Assembly (NCBI GenBank): GCA_032164245.1 | Contig: JAVMKO010000001.1 | Location: 18,947,603-19,011,602, forward strand | Direction of reading: 5' to 3' | Source of the DNA: Sternotherus odoratus | Taxonomy: Eukaryota; Chordata; Testudines; Kinosternidae | Length of the DNA stretch: 64,000 bases | Shown: positions 25,155 to 35,692 of the stretch, piece by piece | Numbering within the stretch: position 1 is the stretch's first letter | Layout of the letters: each line of letters begins with the position of its first letter | The notes under the pieces: generated by a model | Databases searched by the model: none | The model's input: only the letters and a program-made list of their open reading frames with translations | Told to the model about the DNA's origin: nothing | Position numbers and translations under genes: made by a program

Positions 25155-25599
25155 CTAACTTCTGTGCATGCAAGAATGTTAACAGGGAAACTTAATTTCA
25201 GTTGGTTAATGGGAGCACCTGCAATGTAATTCCTCAGAGTGAATTAGACTCAAGTACACCCATTACAAAGAGCAGGTGTACTTTAATAATGTACAGTGAG
25301 AGCAAAATGCAGCCCATTGTAAAAATGAGAATTCATAGTACCTAACCTGAAAAATAACAGGTGGTACCACAGACCCCTCATGGAGATCACAGCCATAATA
25401 ATCATGTATCTGATCATGGTGTAATGTCAGAATTTTAAGATACAGTGCAAGAAGCAAAATGCGGGATCCCATGGGCAATGGAGATTATTTTAGAATATAT
25501 GGACATATTTTCAAAGCTGACTAATGCCTCAAAGCAGTGAAGGGAAGTAGACCCACAGTGGAACCTGTGGGCTTATCATGAGGGAAAAATCCAGGGGCA

Positions 25600-26080
25600 G
25601 TATGTAATCTGGTATACAAGGAGTTTGAAAGTCTGCAGAGGATGGGTATTAAAGCACCTGTAAGGCCTCTGCAGTCTGGGTAAGCAGCATAGTCGTGGTC
25701 AAGAAGCCATCAGGCAAATTACACATCTGTATAGGCCGAAAACCACTGAACCAGGCATTGAAAAGATTCCACTACCCACTTCCAATATGTTATTACATCT
25801 TGACAAACTTTCCAAAGCCAGAATATTTACAGTGTGTGATGTGAGGAATTGATTTTGGCACATGATAAAGAGTTCAGCATCCTAACCCAAGAGCTGGAAG
25901 GGCTGCCCGGAGCGAAAATAACTGTGATTATATCCTCATTGTTTGTGAAGAGAGTAACCATACAGAAGCTGAATGAGATCGTGACAGAAAACGACATGCT
26001 TTTCTACAGCGATGCAGGAACAAGAACATAAAGCTGAACCCAGAAAAAATGCAGTTCAGCCGGAGGTGATGTACATTGGA
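25600..26080 (+). pseudogene. Gypsy reverse transcriptase remnant
   Basis: Fragments across three frames give the RT order: a VKKPSGK-like segment, LNQALKRFHYPLP (about 25752-25790), an F-T-V-C-D-V motif-A relic (about 25828-25846), ELEGLPGAKI, and NIKLNPEKMQF (about 26020-26056). Between motif A and ELEGLPG a sizeable internal part of the fingers/palm is missing, and the catalytic Y/A-x-D-D box around 25915-25945 is destroyed by a frame change. The enzyme is therefore inactive. Confidence 0.75.
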
Positions 26081-26720
26081 CATTTACTCACAGCAGAGAG
26101 AGACTGAAATCAGATCCCCATATGATCAAGGCAGTCAAAGATACGTCAGCTCCAGTGGATATGAAAGAGATACAGTGCTTCATAGGAATGATCAATCCTG
26201 TCCACATCTGGCTGCAGTAGTAGAACCCATGTGTCAGCTCACAAGGCGGGTTGCTGAAGGAAGCTGAGCAGGTCCCCAAAGGCAGTCATTTCACAGACTG
26301 AGGCAAATGATAACGGATGCCCCTGTCCTGAAGTACTGCAAGCCAGGACTGCCACTGCCATTCCAGTGTGCTTCAGAGGAGAAAGGATTGAGTGCGGTTC
26401 TTTTACAGGAGCAGCTGGTCGCTTATCACAGATGAGCCATGTCAGAGACTGAGAGAGATATGCTCAAATCGAAAATAAAAAGAGCTCCTGGTTCTGGTAT
26501 TTGGAGCGGAGTAATTCCATCAAAATTCCTATGGCCAGTCAAGAATAGGGCAATCAACCCCTACTTAGTGCTCCAAAGAAATGGCACCTTATATTGATAC
26601 ACCTCCAGTGGTACCAGGTAGAGATCAGTTATTTTCCAGGATGCTTACTGGTGTTAGCTGACACCCTGAGCAGGGCAAATATACTCAGTATCATCAAGCT
26701 GGGGGAAGGGGATCAGGACA
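26080..26720 (+). pseudogene. Gypsy RT C-terminus and RNase H remnant
   Basis: Successive frames carry a YIGHLLTA segment (about 26066-26090), a CxxLTR-like segment (CQLTRR, about 26232-26250), APVLKYCKPGLPLPFQC-like residues (about 26315-26365) and the RNase H tail PGCLLVLADTLSRA (26634-26675). The last is the diagnostic end of the Ty3/Gypsy RNase H domain. Multiple stops interrupt it. Confidence 0.75.
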
Positions 26721-27186
26721 CTGATTCCATTAACATGCAGCATTATCTCCCTGTTTCAGTAACAAAACTAATGGAAACCAGAGGCTTCGAAGGAAGATAC
26801 TCAAGTACAGGCAGTCAAAAGAGCTCTCCTAACATTGTATCCAGAAGACAAAGGCCAACTGCTGGTAGGAGCAGAACCATATTTTCAAATTAAAGATGAG
26901 CTGAGTGTACAAGATGGAATCATATTTTGAGGAAAGAGAGCTGTTGTCCTACCTCATTATGTAACAATATGAGGCAAAAAATACACACATCACATCTGGA
27001 CACTGACTGCTGTCTTAGTTGGGCTTGAGAGTGGGTTTACTGGCTGGGACTGAATATATAACTCCACTCCTTCACAGAAGCATGGAACACCTACTGGTTT
27101 TGTGATAACCATCAGCAGAAAGAGACTCTGTTGCCACATGAGGTAATGAGTGGATCACAAGCTAAACATGAATCAACAGCGTAACA

Positions 27187-27810
27187 CCAATGCAAAAAAA
27201 TGCAAACATCATTCTGGAATGTATTAGCAGGCGTGTTGTAAACAAGACACATGAAGTAATTCTTCCCCTCTACTCCATGCTGATTAGGCCTCAGCTGGAG
27301 TATTGTGTCCAGTTCTGGATGCCACATTTCAGGAAAGATGTGGACACATTGGAGAAAGTCCAGAGAAGAGCAACAGAAATTATGAAAGGTCTAGAAAACG
27401 TGGCCTGTGAGGGGAGATTGAAAAATTTAGTTCTTTTCATCTGAAGAAGAGGAGACTCCGTGGGGGGAGGGCATAATAACAGTTTCCGAGTACATAAAAA
27501 GTTGTTACAAGGAGGAGAGAGAACATATGTTCTTTATACTCTGAGGACAGGACAAGAAGCAATGGTCTTAAATCGCAGCAAAGGCAGTTTAGGCTAGATA
27601 TTAGGAAAATATTCCTAACTGTCAGGGGGGTTAAGCACTGGAATAAATTGTCTGGGGAAGTTGTGGAATCTCCATCACTGAAGATTTTTAAGAGTAGGTT
27701 AGACAAACAACTGTCAGGGATGGTCTAGATAATACTTTGTCTCGGCTTGTGTGCAGGGGTCTGGACCAGAAGACCTCTCAAGGTCTCTTCCAGCCTACAA
27801 TTCTATGAGC
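27187..27810 (+). mobile_element. CR1 LINE fragment inserted in the Gypsy integrase region
   Basis: The 5' part encodes the CR1 C-terminal RT segment (THEVILPLYSMLIRPQLEYC, RKDVDTLEKVQRRATEIMKG). The 3' part reads gtggaatctccatcactgaa, ttaagagtaggttagacaaa and ends gacctctcaaggtctcttcc-...-caattctatga, the CR1 3' terminus. Gypsy integrase coding sequence resumes directly after it (GAG CTT CCC ACC), so the CR1 is younger than the Gypsy copy. Another subfamily than the minus-strand CR1 at 12304-12960. Confidence 0.92.
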
Positions 27811-28250
27811 TTCCCACCTATCCATGGCAAAAGTTGGGAGTGGATTTATTTACCTTCAAGTACTTGATTACAGTGTGCTATTCATCAAACTTTTGTGAGG
27901 TTGATACCTTGCCTAATACAAGAAGCAAGTCAGTGATTGGTAAACCAAAGGTCCACTTTGAGAGATATGGTATTCTGGATGTGGTATTCAGCAACAACAG
28001 ACCCCAATTTGCCTCAGAAGAATTCAAGGAATTTGCATGCAAATGGGAGTTTGACCACCACACCTCCTCTTCAACATATTCTCGGATTAATGAAAAAGTG
28101 GAATCCACTGTGAAAACAGGTAAACGACTGCTGCACAAGATTGTTACCTCTGTTTCATATGCCTGGTTACCAATTTTGTCACATGAACTATCCCACAACA
28201 AGGGTGCCAAAACACTCGAATACAGGCACTAAGGGGACAAAGGACCAAAG
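27809..28250 (+). pseudogene. Gypsy integrase core remnant, catalytic Asp lost
   Basis: The frame opens with LPTYPWQKLGVDLFTFKYLI, the usual start of the Ty3/Gypsy integrase core, with the first catalytic Asp at 27843-27845. The second catalytic position, normally S-D-N-G-P-Q-F, reads S-N-N-R-P-Q-F (Asn at 27993-27995). The Glu-containing helix survives as NEKVEST (about 28090-28110). The open frame is 161 codons because the CR1 tail happens to be in frame. Integrase would insert the cDNA into the nucleus; this copy cannot. Confidence 0.85.
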
Positions 28251-28680
28251 CCCTGCTACCAATGAGGGGAGACTTGTTGCAGCCAGAACGATGGGGATGC
28301 CAAGAGGAGATGGCCAACAATCAGAGAAAGCAGGCGCTAGTGTATGATAGGTCAAACAAGGACCTACCATCCCAGAAGATAGGCACTCCTGTGATGATCC
28401 AGTCATTAGAGAGACAACACAAGGAGAGGACTAAAGGAGTCATGAGGGGTGCAGTGGCACCCAGAGCATATGAGGTGATTATGCAAGAGAGACAAGTGAT
28501 CCCAAGGAGCAGGAAAGATAAGCCAGCAGATACAATACCCAGAGGGAGCCTACAGAGATACAGAGGTCATCACAGAATGGAGAGAAAGACAATTATCCAC
28601 ACACCAACCCCACAGGGAGGGAGGAGACTTCAGAGAGGTAGTTGGCTCAACAAGGACACAGGTGACAGGTAGACAGAGCT
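28250..28680 (+). pseudogene. Gypsy integrase C-terminal remnant
   Basis: The frame contains a QKxYYD-like segment (RKQALVYDRSNKDLP) followed by GTPVMIQSLER, comparable to the GPY/F-containing C-terminal part of Gypsy integrases, and a basic tail (RYRGHHRMERKT). Diverged. Confidence 0.6.
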
Positions 28681-28882
28681 GGGTCACTCCCGGCAAGGAT
28701 GCCTGTTGGGGAGACCAAACTATCTCAAAGACTACATAACCAGCTGAGTCTGTGGTAAAGACAAGGCTTCAACTCCACTATGTGCTAGCAAACTGTGGCC
28801 AAAGGAACACAGTTGTGGGGGTCCGGTATCAATTATTTGTTTCTAAGGTCTATATTAAAATGTTTGTAAAAGGGGAAAGATG

Positions 28883-29130
28883 AATCATAGACTCATAGAC
28901 TTTAAAGTCAGAAGGGACCATTATGATCATCTAGTCTGACCTCCTGCACAATGCAGGCCACAGAATTTTACCCACTCATTCCTGCAATATACCTCACCTA
29001 TATCTGAGACGCTGAAGTCCTCAAATCATGCTTTAAGGACTTCAAGTACAGAGAATCCTCCAGCAAGTGACCCATGCCCCCTGCTGCAGAGGAAGGCAAG
29101 AAACCTCCAGGGCCTCATGATCAGTGTAAT
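28883..29130 (-). mobile_element. CR1 3' end, minus strand (nested in Gypsy)
   Basis: gaatcatagactcatagact, gtcagaagggaccattatga, catctagtctgacctcctgc and gagaatcctccagcaagtga match the complement of a turtle CR1 3' region. It lies between the integrase end and the 3' LTR-like segment. Confidence 0.85.
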
Positions 29131-29151
29131 TGGAGTCAGCTAAGAAGAGCC

Positions 29152-29331
29152 TATGTTCCATGGAGGGGCTGTCACTGACCAGGTACTGGGGGTACAGGGC
29201 ACAGGTACAGTTGGGCTGGAAGCAACTAATTCACAAGGACAGAGATTGTTCTGCTTGTTCCTCTGGTTCAACTTAACCTGCATTCAGCTTCATTCTTTGT
29301 TGATGAAACAGCGTGAATGGTGGGCTGGGCA
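29152..29331 (+). repeat. 3' LTR-like segment of the Gypsy relic
   Basis: Homologous by order of blocks to 23486-23665 (see that entry). Substitutions and indels are frequent, indicating long independent decay of the two copies. Confidence 0.75.
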
Positions 29332-30430
29332 GAATGAGTAATGTGTAGGGATGGTAGAATAAACCTTTTGGGGAATCAGGATTTTTCCACTTTCCTGTGG
29401 CCCAAAGATGAGACATGTCGCCTCCTCCATCCATTCTTCCCCTAATTTCTTTCACAAACACATGTATCAACGCTGGGCATGTGCCCGAGGCTTCCCCATG
29501 CATACCGCTGCTGAGACTGGAGAGGAAAGGAAGTCACTAATTGTCCTTTGTGCCTTACTGCAAGGGGTTCCAAATGGATAGCTTCACAGAGTACCCATAT
29601 ATACTGTAACCAGCCCTGTCTCAAAAGGCACTGCCCATGCTGTACCTGTCTGTGGATACATAGAGCGCTGCACATTCCAAGACTGGTAATTCAGGTACCC
29701 TTTAATTCACTGTTAAAAAAGAATAATATGTGGATATCCTGAAACTCAGAATATATTCACATACCACTCATTTTTATCTTCTGTCCTCTATTTCCTCTGC
29801 TTTTAATAGAGAACCTTTCTGAAGAGAGTCATTTAGTGAGGCAGATACATAAAAATCTGCAGTATATCCTTGAACTCATATATTCTTAATGCAAGAGAAC
29901 TGTCAAATTTTGGAGTTTCCCAAAAGCTCATAATAGTATATGGTTCTGGGGAGAGAGTTCACTGAACATTTTGTTGTTTGTTAAAGGAAGGAGGGCTAAA
30001 TAATCTGTTTTTTAAGATCAGATTTCTGTGTGTGTGAATCAGATTTTTATTGATTGAATCATGAACGCCAAGACTAAACTCACTGACCTATTTAAAAGAG
30101 AGAACAAAAGTTCCTCTTGTGAGTTACGGCCAGAAGTTATTTACATATGGAATAAATTATGACCTTTATTTTGATTGCCATTCAAAAATATTAAATACTC
30201 ACAACGTGCTAAGAGGCTTAACTTGCTGGGGTCTCATTCTACATGCAGAGTTTACTGCTTTGGGGATGTTGGTTGAATTCCCAAATTCCCAAGGAAAGCA
30301 ACTGGGTTTAGTTTTAAGGTCAATAAATGAATAGACCTGATAATTTCAGATAAAAAATCCTGCCATTCTAAGAAATTTCTCTTATGAAATATTGGAAGGA
30401 TGGAAAGGGAGCGTCGGGGAGATTATAGTG

Positions 30431-30757
30431 AAGTGCGACCCATCAGGGTAATCTGATTGTGGGCTGCAAGGCATTTTGCTGACGTTGACCATCCACTGGG
30501 AAGGCCCCCCGCAGCTCCCAGGGGATTGCGTGTGGCTGTGGTTCACCATTCCCGGCCAATGGGAGCTGCGGGAAGCAGTGGCCAGCACGTCCTATGGCCC
30601 ACCTCTTCCTGCAGCTCTTGTTGACTGGTAACGGCAAACCGCGGCCACTGGGAGCTGCTGGGGGTGGGAGAGTGCATCCCAGCAAAATGTCTTGCAGCCT
30701 GCAGATTACCATGATGGGCCGCATGCAGCCCATGGGGCCGCAGTTTTTCCACCGCTG
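30431..30757. mobile_element. hAT-type fold-back element (family B), near-complete
   Basis: Contains catcagggtaatctgattgt, gccccccgcagctcccaggg, cggccaatgggagctgcggg, gattaccatgatgggccgca and a decayed right end ttttccaccgctg. Flanking 8-mers TTATAGTG (30423-30430) and TGATAGTG (30758-30765) match at seven of eight positions, fitting an old hAT target duplication. The two halves are inverted copies of each other. No transposase. Confidence 0.75.
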
Positions 30758-31242
30758 TGATAGTGTCTTTCCATCACTGAGGTTTAAAAACAATAGTCCA
30801 GGTAGTAGCACACTTTATTAAGTCAAACTTGTAAGGTGGTTTTGTGGCAAATTTTGTTATGTCAAAAGACAGTGTATGGAACCATGAATTCCTCCCCACA
30901 TGACAAAAACCCACAGGAGGCCTGTGATTCATTCTTAGGCTTAATCCCAAAGGAAATACAAGTAACAAGCTTGTATGGGACTGTATCTCCTGTGGTGGTG
31001 GTTTACCACAAGGAAGGTCTTTTCTTTCCCAATTGTGGATGCCTCTGACTTGTTTGTAAAGGTAACTCTTCTGCCAGGTGGGGCCAGCAGCAACAAGGGC
31101 TGGGATCAGGATCGAGGGTTTCCTTTTTAACAATACAAAAGAAAACCAGCTTGAGGCCCCACCCAGTGACCTGGGACAATTACACACCACGCCCTGGGCA
31201 CCTCTGAGGCAATACTTCCCCTCTCGCAAGCACAGAGTCATA

Positions 31243-31895
31243 GGGCTTGGTTAGACTGGCGCTTTGCGGCGCAAAAACCCTCTTGTAGCGCTATAATTTT
31301 CATAGGGAACACACTTCAAAGGGAGATTTTGTGCAATGACTCCCTGTTTAAAGCGCAAGTGTTAAACCTCCTTTTCCAGAGTGATAAGCCTTTTTGAGCT
31401 AACGCTATAGCGCAAGGGTGGGAATGTGAACACCCAGGAATAACTCATTATGCTATAAGGGAATCAACAAGCCATTTAAGGCAAATGACGTCAATGTTGT
31501 TTTGAAAAAGGGGGGAAGAATCAGGAAGTAGCTGATCAGTTTCTCTCTTAAAACTCACAGCCGATAAGCACTGGAAATACTGACCAATTGAGCTGTGTGA
31601 GTGCACTGCAGAGCCTGGTCAGTTTCCTAGTCACTGACAGCCTCAACTTGTCTCATTGCTTACACTTTCCCTGTTCCCCCTTACCCCTCTTCTTTGCAAA
31701 GCAGGCTGCACCCAGCTGAATGCTGGGATACCTGCCCTATCCCGCAACTGATACTGCCGTCAGAAGCGGGACAAATGTATACAGTATTTTGCGCTACAAG
31801 GTTTTGGTTTGTACGGTCTGTAGCGCGATACCTATTGTGCTACATTGGGAAGCGCTATAAATAAACACGCAAAAATCTTCAATCTAACCATACCT
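31243..31895. mobile_element. Probable non-autonomous DNA transposon with GCGCTA motifs
   Basis: Left end gggcttggttagactgg and right end (complement) aggtatggttagattga match at about three quarters of positions, giving an old terminal inverted repeat. The interior repeats the motif agcgcta / tagcgct in both orientations near both ends (31286, 31400, 31791, 31850) and encodes nothing. I could not define a target duplication, so the superfamily is open. Confidence 0.6.
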
Positions 31896-33487
31896 TGAGT
31901 GTAGCAAAAACTTTTAATAAAAGGAGGGAAGTAACAGCATTAATTTGGGAAAACACCACAACTAGGATTCATAAACTTGCTTATGGGAGTGATATCATGG
32001 AGCACAGTAATTTAGTATAGCAGAGGAATGTGATATTTTCATGGGGTACCTCTATGTGATTGAGCTATAGCATAGGTCTGATAGTACAACTGGTGAGAAA
32101 ATTCAGTTTGACCTTACTGCAGCAAAGCAAACACAATATCATGATTAAAGTAACCAAAAGGCTTAATGGGAACAAAACTTCCATAATTTGAAAGGTCAGC
32201 CTGAGAATTTCAAAGGAGCCTATAGGAGTTCAATTTTGGCATTTGGGTGCCTATTTCCCTTAGGTGCCTTGGAAAAGCCAACCTTTAAAGTTTGCACAGA
32301 GGAATTTTGGGTGAAAAATGGATTTTCCAAGGGAATTAAAAGTAAGTTTGTGGATTTCACCTGTGAGACATGAACAGTTTTCATACATGGTTATGAGAAT
32401 CACCTTGATTTAAGCTATGAAGGTAGGAGTTCTAATCTTACTTATGAATAGTACTATTTTTAATATTACAAAATATACATTGGAGAGACACTCGGCTTCT
32501 GTAAGTTGTCACAGCTCCAGTGAAGTTGCTATCTTACACCAGAAGAGGATCTGCCACATTGTCTTCAAGGTTACTGGCTAAACACAATGAGAATTAAACG
32601 AGCATGAGCTATTGTCTATCAGAGTTAATGTGATCATGCAAATCTTTTCTAGTTAGCTTGGTTCTCTATACTTATACCTGAAATACATGTATGGAGGGCT
32701 CAATCCTGAAACCTTTGCTCACATGGACAATCTAGAGCTTGTGGAGAATTTTCCATCAAAACTATTTTCAATGGAAAATTGGAATTTCAAACTAAAGAAA
32801 AGTTTTCTATGGAAAGTGTCTACTTTCTGCAGAAAATTTCAACTCCTCCCACCCCACTCCTAAATATCTGAAAACCGAAATATTTTTTGCTTTATGACCA
32901 GCTGTATTATAGCCCCATTGATTCACTCTGACTGGTTGCATCAGTAAGGGCTAAAGGCCAGATCCTGGAACCTTTACTCAATCGTTATTCAGGCAAAGCT
33001 CTTGTTAGGAATTGCAAGAGTGCTGAGCAAAAACGGAGAACCAGATTTCTATAGGCATAGGCATAGATCCAATGATGTTAATGGATTTACACCACTTTAG
33101 TCCAAATAAAGATCTGACTCTAGGTGAGGGCAATGGAATTTGTCTTGAAGTGTGTGAATAAGGTTTGTAGGATTGGGCAAATAGGGCTTAATTTTCAGAG
33201 GTCCTGTGCACCTGCAGCTTTCATTGACTTCATTTAGAACTGTGAACTCAGCATCTCTGAAAATAATGTGCCTGTGGTATAAGTACATCATTTTAGGTAT
33301 TCAGAATAGGTTCTTTTACTTTTAAAATCTTTAATTTCCCTTCTCAACTGTTAAAAATATATCCGCTACTTTGCAATTGAAGATAAAATTGAAGTGAAGG
33401 CCGAAGATCGGCTGAGTAAGGAGAGGAAGGCTTATCTTTTTATGTTGTTGGCAATGTTGTCCGTTATGTTGGTTCCTAACTATGAGA

Positions 33488-33628
33488 GAGACAAGATAGG
33501 TGAGGTTAATATCTTTTGCTGGGCCAAGTTCTGTTGGTGAAAGAGACAAACTTTCAAGCTACACAGCTTGTCACTTTCACCAACAGAACTTGGTGCAATA
33601 AAAGATTTTACCTCACCCAGCTTGTCTC
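33488..33628. repeat. 141-bp fold-back repeat
   Basis: gagacaagataggtgaggtt at the left pairs with tacctcacccagcttgtctc at the right; inner arms ccaagttctgttggtgaaag and ctttcaccaacagaacttgg are exact complements. A recurrent turtle repeat pattern. Confidence 0.85.
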
Positions 33629-34434
33629 GATCTTCTTACAGGAGTTTCCACTTCAGAACAGTACAGAAGAGCATTGGCAAGGTGGTGTTGGGTGGTTAGC
33701 ATTCCAAATGCTTGTGATGTTCTTGTAATGGGCTATGAGCGTGCACTATTGCAATAAGAGTTTTGTCATTTACTTCAGTAGGGGCCCAAGTGGGTGTATC
33801 TGAATAAACAGATGAGTTCAACCTACACTGTAGCTCCTGTCCCATTAAATAAAAAGAAAATTGTCTATTTGACTTTGATTTCATAATTTGATTTCCTTTT
33901 AAACTAATCATAATCTGTAAGAAATAGTTAAATTCATTATGGGGGAACTAGGAGAATATTTAATTTTGTCAAAAAAAAGAAAAGTGCCTTCCCCTTGAAA
34001 ATATATAGGCAGCCATTCTCAGTGAAATCCTCTGTTAGGAAAAGTAACTGAAATGTGTTTATGTAGCTTTTATTGATTATCTACTGTCATAAACTTTATA
34101 ATGTATTGAGTCCATTATCTAATTTTATATATAATCTGCCTTAAAAGCTAAAGCTGTAAATAATAACATCCATTAAAATAGTGGAGTTCATTAGTTGAAT
34201 GGATAAATGAATGACTGATTCTTACGTACCTTGTAAATACCATTCACTTAAACTTGGAAAGAAAATTGGTTTTAACTGAACAATAGCTTTATTGCCAACA
34301 GCTTGATATAATTTTTTCTGTTGTTTTTAGCTACACATATATTCAAAGGGTCTTTTATTTAAAATAAGATGGAATTATAAAACCAAGAAAAGCAACTGAA
34401 TGCCTTTGCTAACTTGTGGTACTCACTATTACAG

Positions 34435-34595
34435 AGCTGCAGGAAACCAAGACCTCTGAATATTACCGTATATCCCACCACCCACTCGATTACAGGATAT
34501 TATTAATGGACGAAGATCAGGACCGGATCTATGTGGGCAGCAAAGATCACATTTTGTCATTGAATATTAATAATATAAGCCAGGACCCTCTGAGT
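34435..34595 (+). CDS. SEMA3C: SEMA3C coding exon a (start of sema domain)
   Basis: This is the first SEMA3C coding exon in the window, at about residues 35-88. A polypyrimidine-poor acceptor (ttacag) precedes it and a consensus donor (gtaagt) follows. It starts in phase 1 (two bases completing a Glu codon) and ends in phase 0. The reading includes LQETKTSEYY, DYRILLMDEDQDRIYVGSKD and HILSLNINNIS. From memory this is nearly identical to human SEMA3C and clearly different from SEMA3A and SEMA3D, which read LLLDEERSRLYVGAKD or similar. It encodes the first blade strands of the seven-bladed sema propeller. NIS is a potential N-glycosylation sequon. The open frame runs on past the donor into the intron, but the splice site and the next exon fix the end. 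SEMA3C is a secreted ligand acting through neuropilin-plexin receptors in axon guidance and cardiac neural-crest patterning. Confidence 0.97.
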
Positions 34596-35617
34596 GTAAG
34601 TTCAAAAGTACTTCCAGAACCCGGTATCATTTTACTGCATGCCTTTTTTTAAGAGGGAAAAAAGTGTGTTTCATTAAACCAGCTGTAGGCAGAAGTTCAG
34701 ATCCACACCTCACTGAACAGTTAGTACTTGTCTGAGGTGTAATCTGAAGTGAACAAAACTTTCAAATGACTTAACAAACTTCGATTCAACTTGTTTACTT
34801 GTTTTTGAGTCATCTGTGTGCTGGCTCAGTCTCATAAGGAGCACCTTGTCTGAAATGACTGATGAAAAATTTCCACTCCTCTCAAAGATTTGAGAGTATT
34901 CAAAATTGCAGCTTTAAAAGAACCCTGTAAGCAGCTTGAAGCTATTTTTTGTACCTGTCTCCTTTCTCAGGCTATGCGAGGAAAATGAATAGGATAAAGC
35001 TGTCTTTAATCTTAGATTAGGTTTGTTTTATTTTCCAATGATAAAGAAAGTCCCATAGCTGAAGCCTGTCCTCTAAACATTTTTGCTTCTGTTTTATAAT
35101 CACTCCCATTTTTGTATGGTAGGGGAGTGATACGTGTCTAGTTTCAGAGATATAACACTAATCCTGTCTCCCTTGCAGTCCTCCCCCATGCTATCCTCTC
35201 CTTTCAGTTATTGTAACACTCTTTGCTCAGGCCATCTCATGAATCTGCCCTCTATATTCCAGCATATGCAAAATGTTCATGCCTTCTCCTTCAGCTGTAT
35301 GGAAAATGCAGTGACATCATTCCAGTGTTTGGAAACCTCCAAAAGCTTCTGTTTTACTTCCAGAATCTGTTCAAATTCAGATTTCTGTAAAATATACTTA
35401 ATAGATTTTGTCTCTCTGATAAAGAACACATATTTAATAATGGGGTCTTCAGTCTGGCAGCGAAAGATATAACACAATCCAATGGCTGGAAGTTGAAGCT
35501 AGATAAACTCAGAATGTCATAAGGTGTACATTTTTAACAGGCATCACTGAGAATTTTAAAATCAAGATTGAATGTCTTTTTTAAAAAAGATCCCCTCTAG
35601 GAATTATTTTAGGGAAG

Positions 35618-35692
35618 TTCTGTGGTCTGTGCTATTCAGGAGGTCAAACTAGAAGATCACAGTGGTCCATCTGGCTTTGGAATCTATGACTC
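35618..35692 (+). repeat. CR1 3' tail fragment
   Basis: ttctgtggtctgtgctattc, aggaggtcaaactagaagat, cacagtggtccatctggctt and aatctatgac match the complement of the 28883-29130 element, so it is a short 3' end of the same CR1 subfamily in plus orientation. Confidence 0.75.

Larger units (their letters stand above)
23486..29331 (+). mobile_element. Degenerate Ty3/Gypsy LTR retrotransposon with nested insertions
   Basis: Two similar, diverged LTR-like segments (23486-23665 and 29152-29331) flank, in canonical order, gag capsid-like sequence, a CCHC zinc knuckle, reverse transcriptase, RNase H tail, integrase core and integrase C-terminus, all on the plus strand. Domain order RT-RH-IN is that of Ty3/Gypsy elements. 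Frameshifts, stops, a deletion inside RT and four later insertions (24199-24330, 24641-25154, 27187-27810, 28883-29130) show it is long dead. Without the insertions the relic would be roughly 4.3 kb. I describe it as a broken copy only. Confidence 0.85.
1..34434 (+). other. SEMA3C: Probable long SEMA3C intron upstream of exon a
   Basis: The phase-1 acceptor at 34433-34434 shows that at least one more coding exon lies 5'. In vertebrate SEMA3C that exon carries the start codon and signal peptide (established knowledge). I found no sequence matching it in 1-34434, so the whole stretch is most simply intron. All longer open frames here are chance frames or transposon remains. Its repeats are listed separately. 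I saw nothing nameable in 1-1680, 4200-5130, 10800-12300, 13400-16250, 17150-20290, 22340-23480, 29340-30420 or 31900-33480 beyond AT-rich, low-complexity or short diverged repeat sequence. Confidence 0.75.

Noticed and set aside
24574..25229. Several overlapping GC-rich open frames of 100-139 codons on both strands
   Set aside because: They lie within the hAT element with TSD CTAACTTC; proline/glycine-rich translations on both strands are a composition effect.
27747..28232. A 161-codon gene
   Set aside because: Chimaera of a CR1 tail and a mutated Gypsy integrase core; not a host gene.
30443..31241. Minus-strand frames of 122 and 155 codons
   Set aside because: They run through an hAT-type fold-back and adjoining intron; no family similarity recognised.
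34653..34670. Exon a extended through its donor to the stop near 34650
   Set aside because: A consensus gtaagt and in-phase next exon at 37408 fit the family length exactly.
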